Shown here: positions 13,101 through 23,310 of the stretch, in pieces | Numbering within the stretch: the first letter of the stretch is position 1 | Layout: each line of letters starts with the position of its first letter | Origin: Lates calcarifer | Lineage: Eukaryota > Chordata > Actinopteri > Centropomidae | Reading direction: 5' to 3' | DNA: 64,000 nt | Assembly (NCBI RefSeq): GCF_001640805.2 | Contig: NC_066852.1 | Location: 13,976,194 to 14,040,193 of the forward strand | The notes under the pieces: model-generated | The model's input: only the letters and a program-made list of their open reading frames with translations | Databases searched by the model: none | Told to the model about the DNA's origin: nothing | Program-made: the position numbers and the translations under genes

Positions 13101-16100
13101 CTGAAAGGATTCCTAGTGTTATTAAAGTATATGCACACAGATGTACATGCTTAAGCTTGTCTTTTTTCACTTTTCCCCATCTGCCAAATCCACCCCCTCG
13201 ACGCAGTACATATCAAAGAATGTCCCTGCAACTGAACGAGTCATACGGCCTGCAACAGAGGGATCGTTCCCTGCAAGCCATGCCTCTTCAAGATCTCACA
13301 ACTCCTCCACACGAGCCCATTCATCAACTCACAGGTAAGGCCATACATTGCAAGTGTTTTTGCCATTATACACACCTCAGAGGGCATCATACTCAAAGCA
13401 ATGGATCTATTTGGTGAATTGGTTAAACGCTCTGCCTCTGAAAACAGATGCATCTACTTTTTTAAAAGGCATATTTCTTTTTGAAAAAAAAAAGATTGAA
13501 AAAAAGAATCGCACTGGGACGCACTGGGGTGTGTGCATGTTAACACCTTTTTTTTTTTTCTTTTTTGCTTGTCAGACATGAGGAACGGACATGGAGCCTG
13601 GAACACTCTGACAGCATCCTCTCTGACTCGCCGGGAATGATGTCATCATCCGTGGGGACCAGTAAATGCAGCAGCCCAGCGTGCATGGAAGCGCGGGCAC
13701 GGCGCGCTGCACACTGTGGTTACTCTGACCCCCATCGGCCAGGCCTGCAGTACGGGGACTCCTTTGACTCGCTGGGAGACTCTCCGCACAGCGACAGGTG
13801 GGAAACAGGCCCGCGTGGCTGATATGGCACTGGGTTTGTCATGAACATTTTGAGAAGTTTCCTCTCTCTGCTGGTTCTCTCTCAGCCTCGAGAGGCCAGT
13901 CAGGGCACTCTGAGAGACTCAGTGGAAACTGACACACAGCAGGCATGATGATGAAATACGCTAAGGTAGGCAAGAGTGAGAAACAGTACTTATTTCAATG
14001 GGAACTCTGTGCATACAGCTACTGTAACATTATTCCCTGCCAAGTATGTAACTCTGATTGGCAAAATTGTTCCCTGTAATTCTCTTTAAGGATGTGACAT
14101 TATAGGAAATACACTTGTTTTCCATCTTTCCTAAAGTCACATAAGAAAACATCAGTTTCATCTCAGTGTCATAGAGATAGGTATAGGATATGTTTAGCCT
14201 TGCTTGGCACAAAGAGTAGAAGCAGGAAGAAGCAGTTAGCTAGCCATATCTGTCAGAAGTGAGGAAATATGACTTTCAGCAGCTCCAAAGCCATCTATTT
14301 ATCCTGTACCTATTTCTGGACTGAAGGCGCAGAAATATCAATCTTCTCAAGTGACTCTGGGCAGGATGGCCAGCAAGCAAATTTCCCAAAATGTTGCACT
14401 GTTGTTTTAACACAAACTAGAACTTGACGGCTCAAACGCAATTGATTCACTCTAAATAATGTGCTTTCAAGTCTTCCACATGCTCTCTATTTCAGTAGTA
14501 CTCAATGTCACCCATGGCCCGAATCTGAACTTGTTTTTTTAAGTCCCTAAGATAAACTCCCTGATTTTGTTATAGGTCCCAGTGGAGACTCCCCAAATCC
14601 CAAAATGCCCTCCCCATTCACCAGTGATGTTTTGAATTCCAACACAGTTCACAGCTGAGCGTCCATCACTCATTAGCAATGAGCTGGGAGGAAATCATGG
14701 GATGTGGCAGTGCAAATGGGCCCTGTACTAAAATTATGGAGTACATTTTTAAACATCAACACAACCCCCATAAAGACAGTCAGTCAGGTATTTTCAGTAA
14801 TAGCACACATATATTTTTTGAAGGAAGGGAATGATGGCCAAGTTGGGTAGAGCAAGTCTGTCTTTGCTGACCCTGTAATTGAAGACCCTGTGTTTACGGT
14901 TTGAAAAAAACATGCTAAAGGTTGCTATTCATAAGGACGTCCTGTCCTTTCCTTTCATGTAGCTTGTACACAGGCCCTCAATGACCTTAGTTTAAGGTCT
15001 TCAGAATCACTATTAACTGTAAGGTCTTCTCTTCATGGAAACTTGATTATGTTCTCATCAACAGCCAGTCCATTTGAGACGGGACACTAGTAGAAGGAGT
15101 TCTGTATAATGAATCTGCTCAATGGGAAAGAAATGCCTAGTGAAACCACATAAGATCCAGTGGATAGGATAGCATCATATTTAGATGGTAAAATCTCACA
15201 AAATCTGAGCCAAGATGGCCACAAAGCAGACATCTTTCAACAAAGAAAAAAGTGGTCTTACTCTCACACAAGTGGGATTTTAATCCTTGCTCAGAGCTGT
15301 CACGGAAAACAATTGTTTGTAAAAGTGCAAAGCCCCAAAGTGTTCTCTATTTATATGTGTAAAATGTACACAGTCCACAGGTATAAAGCGGCCTTTCTTT
15401 TTTTCATCAACTCTAAAAAAACTGAAAATAAAAGCAGATCTTGTCAATGGCGAGCATCTACTGGATCAGTGATCTCAGATATGATCTGACTGATCTCAGA
15501 TCATCCGCAGCAGTACATAACATTCAGATTAGAGTTAATGCAACATTACTATGCATTACTCATAGAGTTAAAGTTATTCTCCTTGATATGTGGGTTATTT
15601 TTCCTGCAGGATGCACACTTGAGGTGTTGAATATGTAGATCAGCATATGTCCAGGTACAGAGGTACTTAACCAGACGATATATGCCTTGCTCTTTTTATG
15701 TGCTTGAGTTCGTAAGATATCAACAATACCAGCATACAGCAAGCATGTGTGCATGAATAGGGCCTTGGCTACTGAGTTGTTATGCAGAGCCAGATTGCAT
15801 AACCAACATCCCCTCAGAGTCTTCCCAGGTAACAAACGCCTCCTCCATCATGGCGACAGCTTCTGCATCGGCTGAATCAGCAGTGTTGTGGGAATATCTC
15901 AGGCTTGTGCCTCACACGGTCTGTTGTTCCTAAAGGCAATAAACAGACTCTTCAGACTCAGATTCACAATGATTCATAGCAGTGCTAATTGCTCTTGAAG
16001 TTGCCTTTCAAATTTTTTGGCATTAATGTTTTGTTGGTTGATGATCATGGTATTATGACTGTAGGAAAACATGTGTCTAACATATGTGATGATACCCATG

Positions 16101-18157
16101 AGTTCCTGATGTTTTGACAATCAAGATGATCCAAACTTGGACAAATAGGGTTTCAATCTGAGTGTGAGGCTAAGCCAAGCACACACAAAATGCATCTGTC
16201 ATTAAATCTTAATATTCTTTTTAAGAGCGCCTAAAAGCCATTAGTGGTTCTGCATCTCCCACACTGGCTTCAACACGCAGTCGTGGAGACCACATGGTCA
16301 TGACACATGTTTGAGCATGTTTAACAACAGTAACTATGTCAGTACTTAGCAGTTCATCCGAAAAATAAAATAGGAATGAAGATTCAGCAGGATGCACCAT
16401 AACATTACTCAACAGCTGACAGTTTATTATGAGGAGATAAGAACTGTATCGAAGAGGATTAGGAGTAGTATGGTATGGATGGTAATCAGCCTAATGTGGC
16501 TAACGTGGTGTTAAAACGTGCTGGAGTAAATTGTAGTCAAAGCCAGTGCCTCTGTTTTTAAAATTGTAGTTAAATAGGACATGGGGTTGGCTGGGTGATC
16601 TTGTTGGGCAGGTTGGTCCAGAGCCTAGGGGATCTGAGGAAGACAGCTTAGTCACTGTCAGTCTTCAGCATGAAGGGCAGCCAAAACAACTGCTCCTGTC
16701 CTAGGACCTCAGTCTGGGCATAGCCATAAATTACTCAAGAAGCTCAGATAAAGCCAGGTGTTTGTACAAAAGAAGTGATGTGAATGTCATTAATATCATT
16801 AAAACTGGTTATTCCAATTAGGATCATATGAGACTTTTAGCACCAATATCAATGAGCATGACAATAATAATTTCACTTTTGCAAATCATCAGCCTCAACC
16901 AATATTATGTTTGTATATTAGAGGGTCTGAGAATGTTAACAAAGCAAGTGGATCTAGGATAGATCCCTGTGGGACACCACAGGAAGCTTTCACCAGTGTT
17001 GACATTAACTTTCCCTTAGAGACATTTCAGTTCTGCAGACAGAAAGAAAACCCAGTCTTGAGCTAGGGTATCAAATATAGCAGGACAAAATTATCAGCTA
17101 CAGTATATTAGATTCTGCATTGCAGATGTTTTGTGAAACGAGAATTTTTTTTTTTTTTTTCAATTTCAAGGTTTCAATTTGGGAAAAACTGCCTCAAATA
17201 AACTCAAGATCATCACTGCGATTAAAAGTGTGTCAGTGGTTAGGAAAGCCACATAGCTCACAGCAGTTCAGCTCCAGTGAAAATCTTTGCTACTCTGTGT
17301 ATGGAAAATACATTTTTTCTGTTGAATATTCAAGTGTCAATTTGCAGCTTTTTAATAACTTGACACTGAAGGTGCAATGTTGATTTGGTTAACATAATAC
17401 CTTTGCTGGTTTTTGTGCACTTCCCTTTTTTTTTGTCTGTCTTCTGTTTTTTTTTTTGCTGTTCTTTACTTAACTGTTTCCTCCCCGTTGTATTTACCAC
17501 AGATATGTGTCAGCCCTGACGACACCAGCCCGCCTCTCGCCAGTGGATTTCCATTACTCATTGCCCCCGCAGGTGCCTACCTTCCAGATCACATCCCCCA
17601 ATGCCAGCCATGCCATGTCCCTCCCTCCTGCTGTCCACAACCCCTACCCTCTGGAGGATGACCAGCCTCTGCTGCGCCGCTACCAGGTGCCCCTACACGA
17701 TGCCCAGTGCCAGGAGCCCTACCGGCAGCAGCGTCGTACCTATCTAAATGACAGCAGGGGAAGCCTGCCCTCCAGCCCCTACCGGCTGGCTGAGGACGAA
17801 GACTATGAGACCACCCAGGAGTATCTCTCCTCTCGGGAGCAACCAAAGAGAAGTGGGTCCAGTGGAACTGGTAGCCGACGCTGGCGGAGATCCAGACTGA
17901 ATGGCCACGTGGCCCCACGTGGATATGAGGCATCTCGAGACTATGGGTCTCGAAGCTGCCTAACAGATAGTGAGTCAGAGGAGGACGGTGAGAGCACGCC
18001 CTTCCTCAGTATGCAGAATATGAATGCCGAGCCCTCCACCATCTACAGGCCGGTGGACAGTCGGACTTCTCACTCATCGGGGCGGCACAGTGGGCATGGG
18101 AACATGCATACAAGACTTACACACTCACGCTCCAAACCGGACAATACACCCCATTAA
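2996..18157 (+). CDS. nrg2: neuregulin-2, 3' part: EGF domain to stop (multi-exon)
   Basis: Membrane-anchored precursor of an ErbB3/ErbB4 ligand; shedding releases the EGF domain. Exons read from splice sites and phase: 2996-3116, then 6736-6806 or 7268-7326, 12554-12656, 12969-13092, 13207-13334, 13576-13797, 17503-18157. With the 71-base alternative the joined CDS from the first complete codon is 474 codons including stop, open throughout. Order: short spacer (TTLSPGSGH), six-cysteine EGF module, juxtamembrane AEELYQKRV, one transmembrane helix (ITGICVALLVVGIVCVVAYC), then a long cytoplasmic tail with HNHLRQNMCPEH, YISKNVPAT, VGTSKCSSPAC, VSALTTPARLSPVDFHYS and ESTPFL. The tail segments from VSALTTPARLSP onward match NRG2 better than NRG1, by recall of the family. 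The N-terminal and Ig exons must lie upstream of the window. Whether this is the nrg2a or nrg2b paralogue cannot be decided here. Confidence 0.95.
3822..4182 (+). repeat. dispersed teleost repeat, forward copy
   Basis: It contains CAAATGCCAAACATTTACTG, CCAGCTTCTCAAATGTGA, ATCTTTGGGTTTTGGA, GTCAGACAAAATAAGCA, TTTCTGACATTTTATGG and, at the end, GTCATTAGTTGCAGCCTCAA. These blocks occur in this order in an abundant CGATTA-rich, probably non-autonomous DNA-transposon-like repeat of percomorph fish (recall, not searched). This copy is diverged and has lost most CGATTA motifs. Confidence 0.7.
4945..5182 (-). repeat. same dispersed repeat, reverse copy
   Basis: Reading the plus strand gives the reverse complement of the family: AGATCTTCAAATGGCCTTAT, TTTGTCTGACCAACAGTC, GCAAATCCTCACCTTGGAGA and finally GATTAGTCGACTAATCATTT. 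It lies about 760 bases from the forward copy at 3822 in the same nrg2 intron. Confidence 0.65.
6061..6250 (+). mobile_element. LINE reverse-transcriptase relic (C-terminal block)
   Basis: The plus-strand frame reads HITPFSALLHRLTRIDLLI, then TYKAVHGLSPATFHF. This is a decayed form of the block HITP..L..LHWLPV..RI..K......YKALHGLAP found in the C-terminal part of many fish non-LTR retrotransposon ORF2 proteins. The WLPV segment is missing and there is no catalytic domain nearby, so it is a dead fragment in the intron before the 6736 exon. Confidence 0.65.
6736..6806 (+). CDS. nrg2: nrg2 alternative EGF C-loop exon (CPAGYFGPRC type)
   Basis: Acceptor CCCAG at 6731-6735, donor GTATGT at 6807. 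It encodes CPAGYFGPRC, the last two EGF cysteines, then LETEPRRLSMPNP. This resembles the NRG2 variant with FFGQRC and an RLYMPDP stalk. It is 71 bases long with the same entry and exit phase as the exon at 7268-7326, so the two are interchangeable. Joined to 12554 it reads PNP-K-AEELYQ. Confidence 0.93.
7065..7124 (+). repeat. (CT)30 microsatellite plus poly-C between alternative exons
   Basis: An uninterrupted CT repeat of about 60 bases is followed by 13 C at 7126-7138. It lies inside the 461-base intron that separates the two alternative nrg2 EGF exons, about 140 bases upstream of the second one. Confidence 0.95.
7268..7326 (+). CDS. nrg2: nrg2 alternative EGF C-loop exon (CPNDFTGDRC type)
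   Basis: Acceptor CATCAG ends at 7267, donor GTATGT at 7327. It encodes CPNDFTGDRC then QTYVMASFY, matching the TGDRCQ...FY form of neuregulin EGF domains. It is 59 bases, and 59 and 71 leave the same remainder on division by three. Including both this and the 71-base exon would shift the frame and duplicate cysteines 5 and 6, so mutually exclusive use is expected. Joined to 12554 it reads FY-Q-AEELYQ. Confidence 0.93.
12554..12656 (+). CDS. nrg2: nrg2 juxtamembrane and transmembrane exon
   Basis: Acceptor TTGACAG ends at 12553, donor GTAAGT at 12657. It encodes AEELYQKRVLTITG, a hydrophobic helix of about 20 residues, and the basic stop-transfer CKTK. The sequence is nearly invariant in vertebrate neuregulins 1 and 2. 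The reading frame happens to stay open upstream to an ATG at 12430, but that stretch is the T-rich acceptor tract and is not proposed as coding. Confidence 0.96.
12969..13092 (+). CDS. nrg2: nrg2 cytoplasmic exon (KKMHNHLRQNMC)
   Basis: Acceptor CAACAG ends at 12968, donor GTGAGT at 13093. It encodes the juxtamembrane basic segment KQRKKMHNHLRQNMCPEHPN and the following linker ending in IPMVD, in phase 0. HNHLRQ is a hallmark of neuregulin cytoplasmic tails. Confidence 0.95.
13207..13334 (+). CDS. nrg2: nrg2 cytoplasmic exon (YISKNVPATERV)
   Basis: Acceptor ACGCAG ends at 13206, donor GTAAGG at 13335. It starts in phase 0 at YISKNVPATERVIRPATEG and is serine and histidine rich at its end (SHNSSTRAHSSTHR). 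The preceding intron is only 114 bases. Confidence 0.94.
13576..13797 (+). CDS. nrg2: nrg2 cytoplasmic exon (TWSLEHSDS...VGTSKC)
   Basis: Acceptor CTTGTCAG ends at 13575, donor GTGGGA at 13798. It carries the family blocks HEERTWSLEHSDS, SSSVGTSKCSSPACMEARAR and DSFDSLGDSPHSD. The donor is weaker than its neighbours (GTGGGA), but the phase joins correctly to 17503. Confidence 0.94.
17503..18157 (+). CDS. nrg2: nrg2 last coding exon
   Basis: Acceptor TTTACCACAG ends at 17502 and TAA is at 18155-18157. It begins RYVSALTTPARLSPVDFHYS, the block that separates NRG2 from NRG1. It continues with VPTFQITSPNASHAMSLPPA, QPLLRRY, EDYETTQEYL, an arginine-rich SRRWRRSRLNGH and ESTPFLSMQN near the end, and terminates KPDNTPH. 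The proline/glycine tracts I recall from the mammalian tail are absent here. Confidence 0.95.
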
Positions 18158-18728
18158 AGAGTGAAAATGAACCAACAAAAATCAATATAGTATAGACCTG
18201 CATCTATAAGAAATATTTTTATTTTATATAACTGACAGATATTCTAAACAAATGAAATATTTATTTTCATTTTAGCAAAAGTTGTCTACTAGTTAACAGC
18301 AAAGACTTTTTTATAGGGAAAACTCTATTTATATGTACATTTTGATTTACAGCATAAAAAGATGTGCCAGTTTTTTCACAACGTAAAAAATAGAGTAATA
18401 TTGTGGTGCCTTTTGCTGTATGCCGATGCCAGAGGGCCAGTGGAGGTTTTTGTAGCCTTTCTTATATGGACGCCTCATTTTTTATACACGTTTCTGTTTT
18501 TTTTTCCTCTCTGGTTTCCTGTTTTACTTTCTTTCCAAGTTGCATTCTTTGAGGAGTCTAGCCCCACTGGAACATAACCCCTTCCATATCACGCAATATA
18601 AACCACTTCAACATAAAGTGTATGTTTACATTAATATGATTCGCCTGTAGGGTTTATGATTTGGGATTTAATAGAACGCCTGATAAATACAATGTAAATC
18701 CTTTTTTGCCCTCTGACTAATGTCTACC

Positions 18729-18762
<34 letters not shown>
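18729..18762 (+). repeat. GA-rich microsatellite in nrg2 3'UTR
   Basis: GA dinucleotide run with one AA interruption, followed by a GT/GCGC-rich stretch to about 18815. Confidence 0.9.
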
Positions 18763-18763
<1 letters not shown>

Positions 18764-20510
18764 TGTGTGTGCGCACGTGTGTAAATGCCTGAGTGTGTGT
18801 GCGTGCGCGCATGTCAGTTTGCTTGCATGTATTTGTGATTGTTAGATGAATTTCATTGTTTGTTGTGGTAACATCAGATGTGTGTGGGTCTACTGGTGTC
18901 TCAGCAGTCTGACAAAACAGTGTCTCAGAGGTTCACAGAATAGTGCTTTATCAGAACAGTGACACCCCCCCCCCCCCCCACTCCAAGTGTAGGTGGACAG
19001 GTAAGGCTGCTGTAAGGTTGTATGTTATTCAGGTCATTGCTTGATGTGTTTACAGCTATTCTGCCCCCCCATCCCCCCCACCCCCACCCATTGCCCAGCC
19101 TGCCCCAGTTAAGTCCCTTTTATTTCTCAGCAGGTCGTTTCTCATGTTAGCCTGTTGCGAGGCCAACTGACTCTGAGCTGCTTGGCACAGGGTGACCCCT
19201 GCCATCAGAGGTGGTGGCAAAACAAAAAAGATTGCATCTGTTTTCACTCAACTCTGACCCCCAATCTCACGCCTCATCATCCTTCTGTGTCCATTCTGTT
19301 TTTGTGGCTCGTGTTAAAAGGCCACACAGTGTCTCAGGATTTCTACATGCCCTCCACCCCTCCCCACCCCACCCCCGCCCAGCTCTCCGTCCACCTAAAC
19401 CCTGTTCACCCTCTTCCTCTACTTAAGGTCTACCTAAGACTAAGGTTCTCATATGTCGAGGGCCTAAATGTTAACATACAGTCTACCACTTCCCTGAACA
19501 CTCCCATAGAGAGAGAGAGAGAGAGAAGGAAAGTCAAGTGGAAGCAGCTCAGTGGAGAACAGTACAGATCATACTAGACAATATAAAATGAAATAGCTGT
19601 GAAACTTTGGAGGATCATACAATGCAAAAATATGCAAACTTTCTATTTTGCTGTTTGATTACATCATTTTCTAAGAGGTGACTGTAGTGTGTTGTGTGTG
19701 AAAAAACTATGTGATGCCTATAGTATAGAATGAAACATGATATAAATGCATATTTACGTGAGTTATTTTTTAAAGCCATTATGCAGCCATCTATCAAGTT
19801 GTCAGCCTTTCTTGTTCACATACTCATGTCCATTGAATGACTGTGTCCATTACTTATTTTATCACTTGGTTTTAGACCGCTCCACTTTACATGCACACTT
19901 CCAAGTAATGTCAAATAGCATCCAAATAGTGTCTCCTCCAATAGTACTGTGTACTGCTTTGTCTCGTTGACAGATCTAGTCATTTCAAATTTAGTCCGTA
20001 AATGATGATAATTTAAAAAGTAAACAAAATAATTTAAGCCCTCTGTCCTCCACTGAAGGAAAAATAAATATTTTAAAGATAAATTCAAGAAACGCCAAAA
20101 CCATTGCAAGAGACTCAGTGAGAGAGGGCAGTCGATGATGTTTCATCACTGTTGGTATGTTTCTACTCCTCGTAAAAAAAATTTTTAAAAAAGACAAAAA
20201 AAACAACTGAATGCTGAATTATCACGTGGTCATTGGTTTTAAAAAAAAACTTTTAAAAAGATTGATCTGCAATTCTATCTGCTATATGGTAAATGCACAG
20301 TGGTATTGTAATAGAGAATGGTCAATGGTCACACCTCACTTGCAGATCTTCTCTCACCTCTGGGTCTAATTTTGTATGTCTGAAAAATGCAAAAGAAGAC
20401 AGTGCTCCTCTAGTTTAAATGTGATACTCCCTTCACTTTGCCAGTCCTCTCACCCAATTGAGATGCTACCGGGCACGTCCTGCCAGTCTCTTCTGTTTAA
20501 TTTTATGACA

Positions 20511-20548
20511 CCCCCCCCCCCCACACACACACACACACACACACACAC
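20511..20548 (+). repeat. poly-C and (CA)n tract
   Basis: About 12 C followed by a CA repeat to 20548, then C-rich imperfect repeats to about 20610. It lies in the putative distal nrg2 3'UTR. Confidence 0.9.
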
Positions 20549-20899
20549 CCACTCCCTCCACACACCCCAATCCCACCCCCACCCCACTTCCCCCACCCGA
20601 CCCCACCCTCGCTTGAAATGTTTGAACACCTCTCCTCTGCATGTCCTTGTGGTCAAGGTTAGATGGGTGCATGGTAAAAAAGCAGCAGACAATTCTTTTC
20701 CAGTCAGTGAAAGTGTATTTCATTTAACATTCAGCAATAAAAAAGAACCTTTCCCCATGTCATTCCTGAAATATGCTAGAAAAAAAAGAAAAAAAATGCG
20801 AGATTGTCATAGATTGTAAAATAAAATGAAAAATGAATCCACCTGTTCATATGAGAAAATAAATCTTTATTCATATCATTTTACGATGTAGTTATTTCT

Positions 20900-22600
20900 G
20901 TAGAAAGCTTTGCTCTGCATTTTGATTCATCTTTTATCTGGGCCTAAGGTTGGACTCATCTGGCACAATACACGCAGTACACAGTGTGTCTCAGGAGTAC
21001 ACACATAAAATGTGATTGTGAAATAAGATGTATTTAATATGGTAACTGGGGGTTTATAAATTATAACAAAGCTGTTTTAGATTGTAGTTCTGCTCTCTCA
21101 AAAGTGATAAACCATATAGTAATTGCCAGACACACACAAAAACACACAATCCAATGTGAGAGCTTAACATAGTAAAACGATATAACTGTTTAAAAGGAAA
21201 AAAAACATATAAGGTTATCCTAAAAAAAAAAAAATCTTAAGAAGGTGTCACATTTAATTTCCTAATCATTTAAATATTCATTGTCATTATTGTCCATTAA
21301 GGATCTAGTTACATCCAGGTCTTATTAAAAAACAAAAGCATATTTGTTAAATATCTTAAAATGGCCTAATATGTAGTGGGGGAAAAAAAACCTTGAATGA
21401 CAAATTGACAATTGGCCAATCAAACTGATCATGTAAGTGGGAGCTGCTCCCTAATATATGAAAAGCAAATCAATTTGTGAGTCCATTAAGGACAAAAATC
21501 TTTATGATGTAAGAAATACTGGTTATGTTACACTTTAGCTTATAGCTTTTAAGTTTTTCCCCTATAATGTACAGGTAATCCAATGACTGTGTTTAGTTTG
21601 GCTGCTGCATTAGCATCAATGCACCACTAGATGGTGTCACAACAGCAACATTTTTTTTAAAAAGTCACAAAACTAGAAGGTGTGATTAGTGCTGTATCCA
21701 GTTATATTTCTGCAGCTGATAGAAACTCACCATATAGATATAACAGTGGTGTTTACAGGACGGGTTGGCAGTGAATTTGAACTACAAGGCTGACCAAACA
21801 TGTACCTCTGAGGCATCCATCATAGCAAAAATTGAATATTAACACTTGCAAAATCCCTCCAGTTAAAAATACAGTTTATTATTTTTGTGAACTGGTATAG
21901 GTGTAGTAGAGAGACAGTGTTTTCATATAAGATATTACAAAAGCCATTAGCTGTTATTTTTAATTGTTTATGCATTGACTTACATTAAGGATCACCTGCG
22001 TTGAAAACGCAGTTTGTCCACTGCTGTGTGTTTGAGTGGAAACGTATCAAACACGATTTTAGTTTTCACATGTAAAACTATGTTTTGGTCCAGACTGGTA
22101 TTTCTCCGTGGTGGAGAAGATGGGGAAAGGCTTTCTCATTGCACTTATCATATAATGATGTTCAAAAGTGAGTCTAACTCAGCAAATCCAAACCCTCCCC
22201 TTTTACTTTACTTTACTACATCAAAGTGAAAAAAACATCCCACTCATTAAATATTGCCCAGATTTAGTTTGTCCATTAAAAGTCCTGCAGACATTTGCTA
22301 GACTGACTGTTAGACTCAAGTTTAATGAATAAAAAGTCATGGTCACTTTAACCTTATTTATGGGACACAAAAGCCATCAAGTTGAAAAGTACATAAGTAC
22401 AATTAAAGTTGTATTTATGTACTTTATCCTCAGTAGGTTTTTATGGGGGAAACATGACATAGCCTAACATCAGGTATGTTTACTCATTGATTTATTCACT
22501 TCAGAAGCACAGGATCAGGCTCAGGCTTTGAATGATGGAGTCAAACCAGTCACCTTTCTTTAAGCTGTTGCTGTTGTATTTCTGTTTCCCACTGGTTGGT
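20900..22600. other. convergent intergenic spacer, nrg2 to slc22
   Basis: AT-rich sequence with no splice-bounded coding exon on either strand. It separates the tail of nrg2 (plus) from the 3' end of the SLC22 gene (minus). Several A-runs, but no element was recognised with confidence. Confidence 0.6.
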
Positions 22601-23222
22601 GCTGTTTTCTCTGTATTTAAATTCAAATTCTTTATTTCTTGCCCTGGTCAAGCAAGTTCTTCATTTGACCCGCTTCAGTTAATTTACCTGACAGTGACTC
22701 AGCCCATTTATATGGGACCTTACAAATACAAATCATGTTGTGTATCTATGTTCAACAGACCATAAGAAAAGAAAGACACCGAAAACACAAATGAATAGGT
22801 GATTTTAATGAAAATACATTTTTGTTTACAAATGGAGGGTTGTATATAAAGTAATAAGAAGTTACAAAAACACCAGTAAAAGCAGAGCATAATCTTTAAC
22901 CTGCAGAAGAATTATATATAGAAATGATTCTTTTTTTTTTAACACAGATACTTTAAATATAAAACATAATTGGTCCAAAGTGAGACTAAAGTCCTCAAAG
23001 CTACTGTATAACAAATAAACATAGGTCTGATTGTTTTCAGCTAGTCATTTCACTGTATTGACCTGTCCAAAAATAACATTGCAACTCCAATTGTCCAGCA
23101 GTCATAAGACACAATATACTCTTCATGGAAATCAAACAAATAAACAGGCCGGAGAAAAAGCAGTACCCACTCTACTTTCATTAAGGTGTCAGCAAAAACA
23201 TCAGGATATAATACAGATGTCC
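22600..23222 (-). other. slc22a6l: slc22 3'UTR (extent inferred)
   Basis: Minus-strand ATTAAA at the complement of 22804-22809 and AATAAA at 22631-22636 are candidate poly(A) signals. AT-rich, no coding exon. Confidence 0.45.
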
Positions 23223-23310
23223 TCAGGCAGCCTGCTTTAGGAGATTCGACTGGGTGTCTTGCAAGATTATTGCTTCCTTTGGTGACATTTTGGATTTTCT
23301 CCCAGATCCC
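23223..23310 (-). CDS. slc22a6l: slc22 OAT-like last coding exon (cytoplasmic tail)
   Basis: Acceptor AACACAG, then the tail [20 protein letters not shown] and SNLLKQAA, stop TGA at the complement of 23223-23225. If the preceding intron were retained, the protein would end at once after VEDR because the donor reads AGG-TAA. The tail is divergent between OATs, so it does not help to choose the orthologue. Confidence 0.88.

Larger units (their letters stand above)
18158..20880 (+). other. nrg2: nrg2 3'UTR (extent inferred)
   Basis: AT-rich sequence after the stop, with ATTTA pentamers around 18255-18275 and no ORF of interest. Candidate poly(A) signals AATAAA are at 20063-20068, 20736-20741, 20820-20825 and 20858-20863, the last followed by T-rich sequence. 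The first 250 bases (18180-18430) are free of simple repeats and look like the part of neuregulin 3'UTRs that tends to be conserved. Beyond 18.7 kb it holds GA, C and CA tracts. The true end could be any of these signals. Confidence 0.5.
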
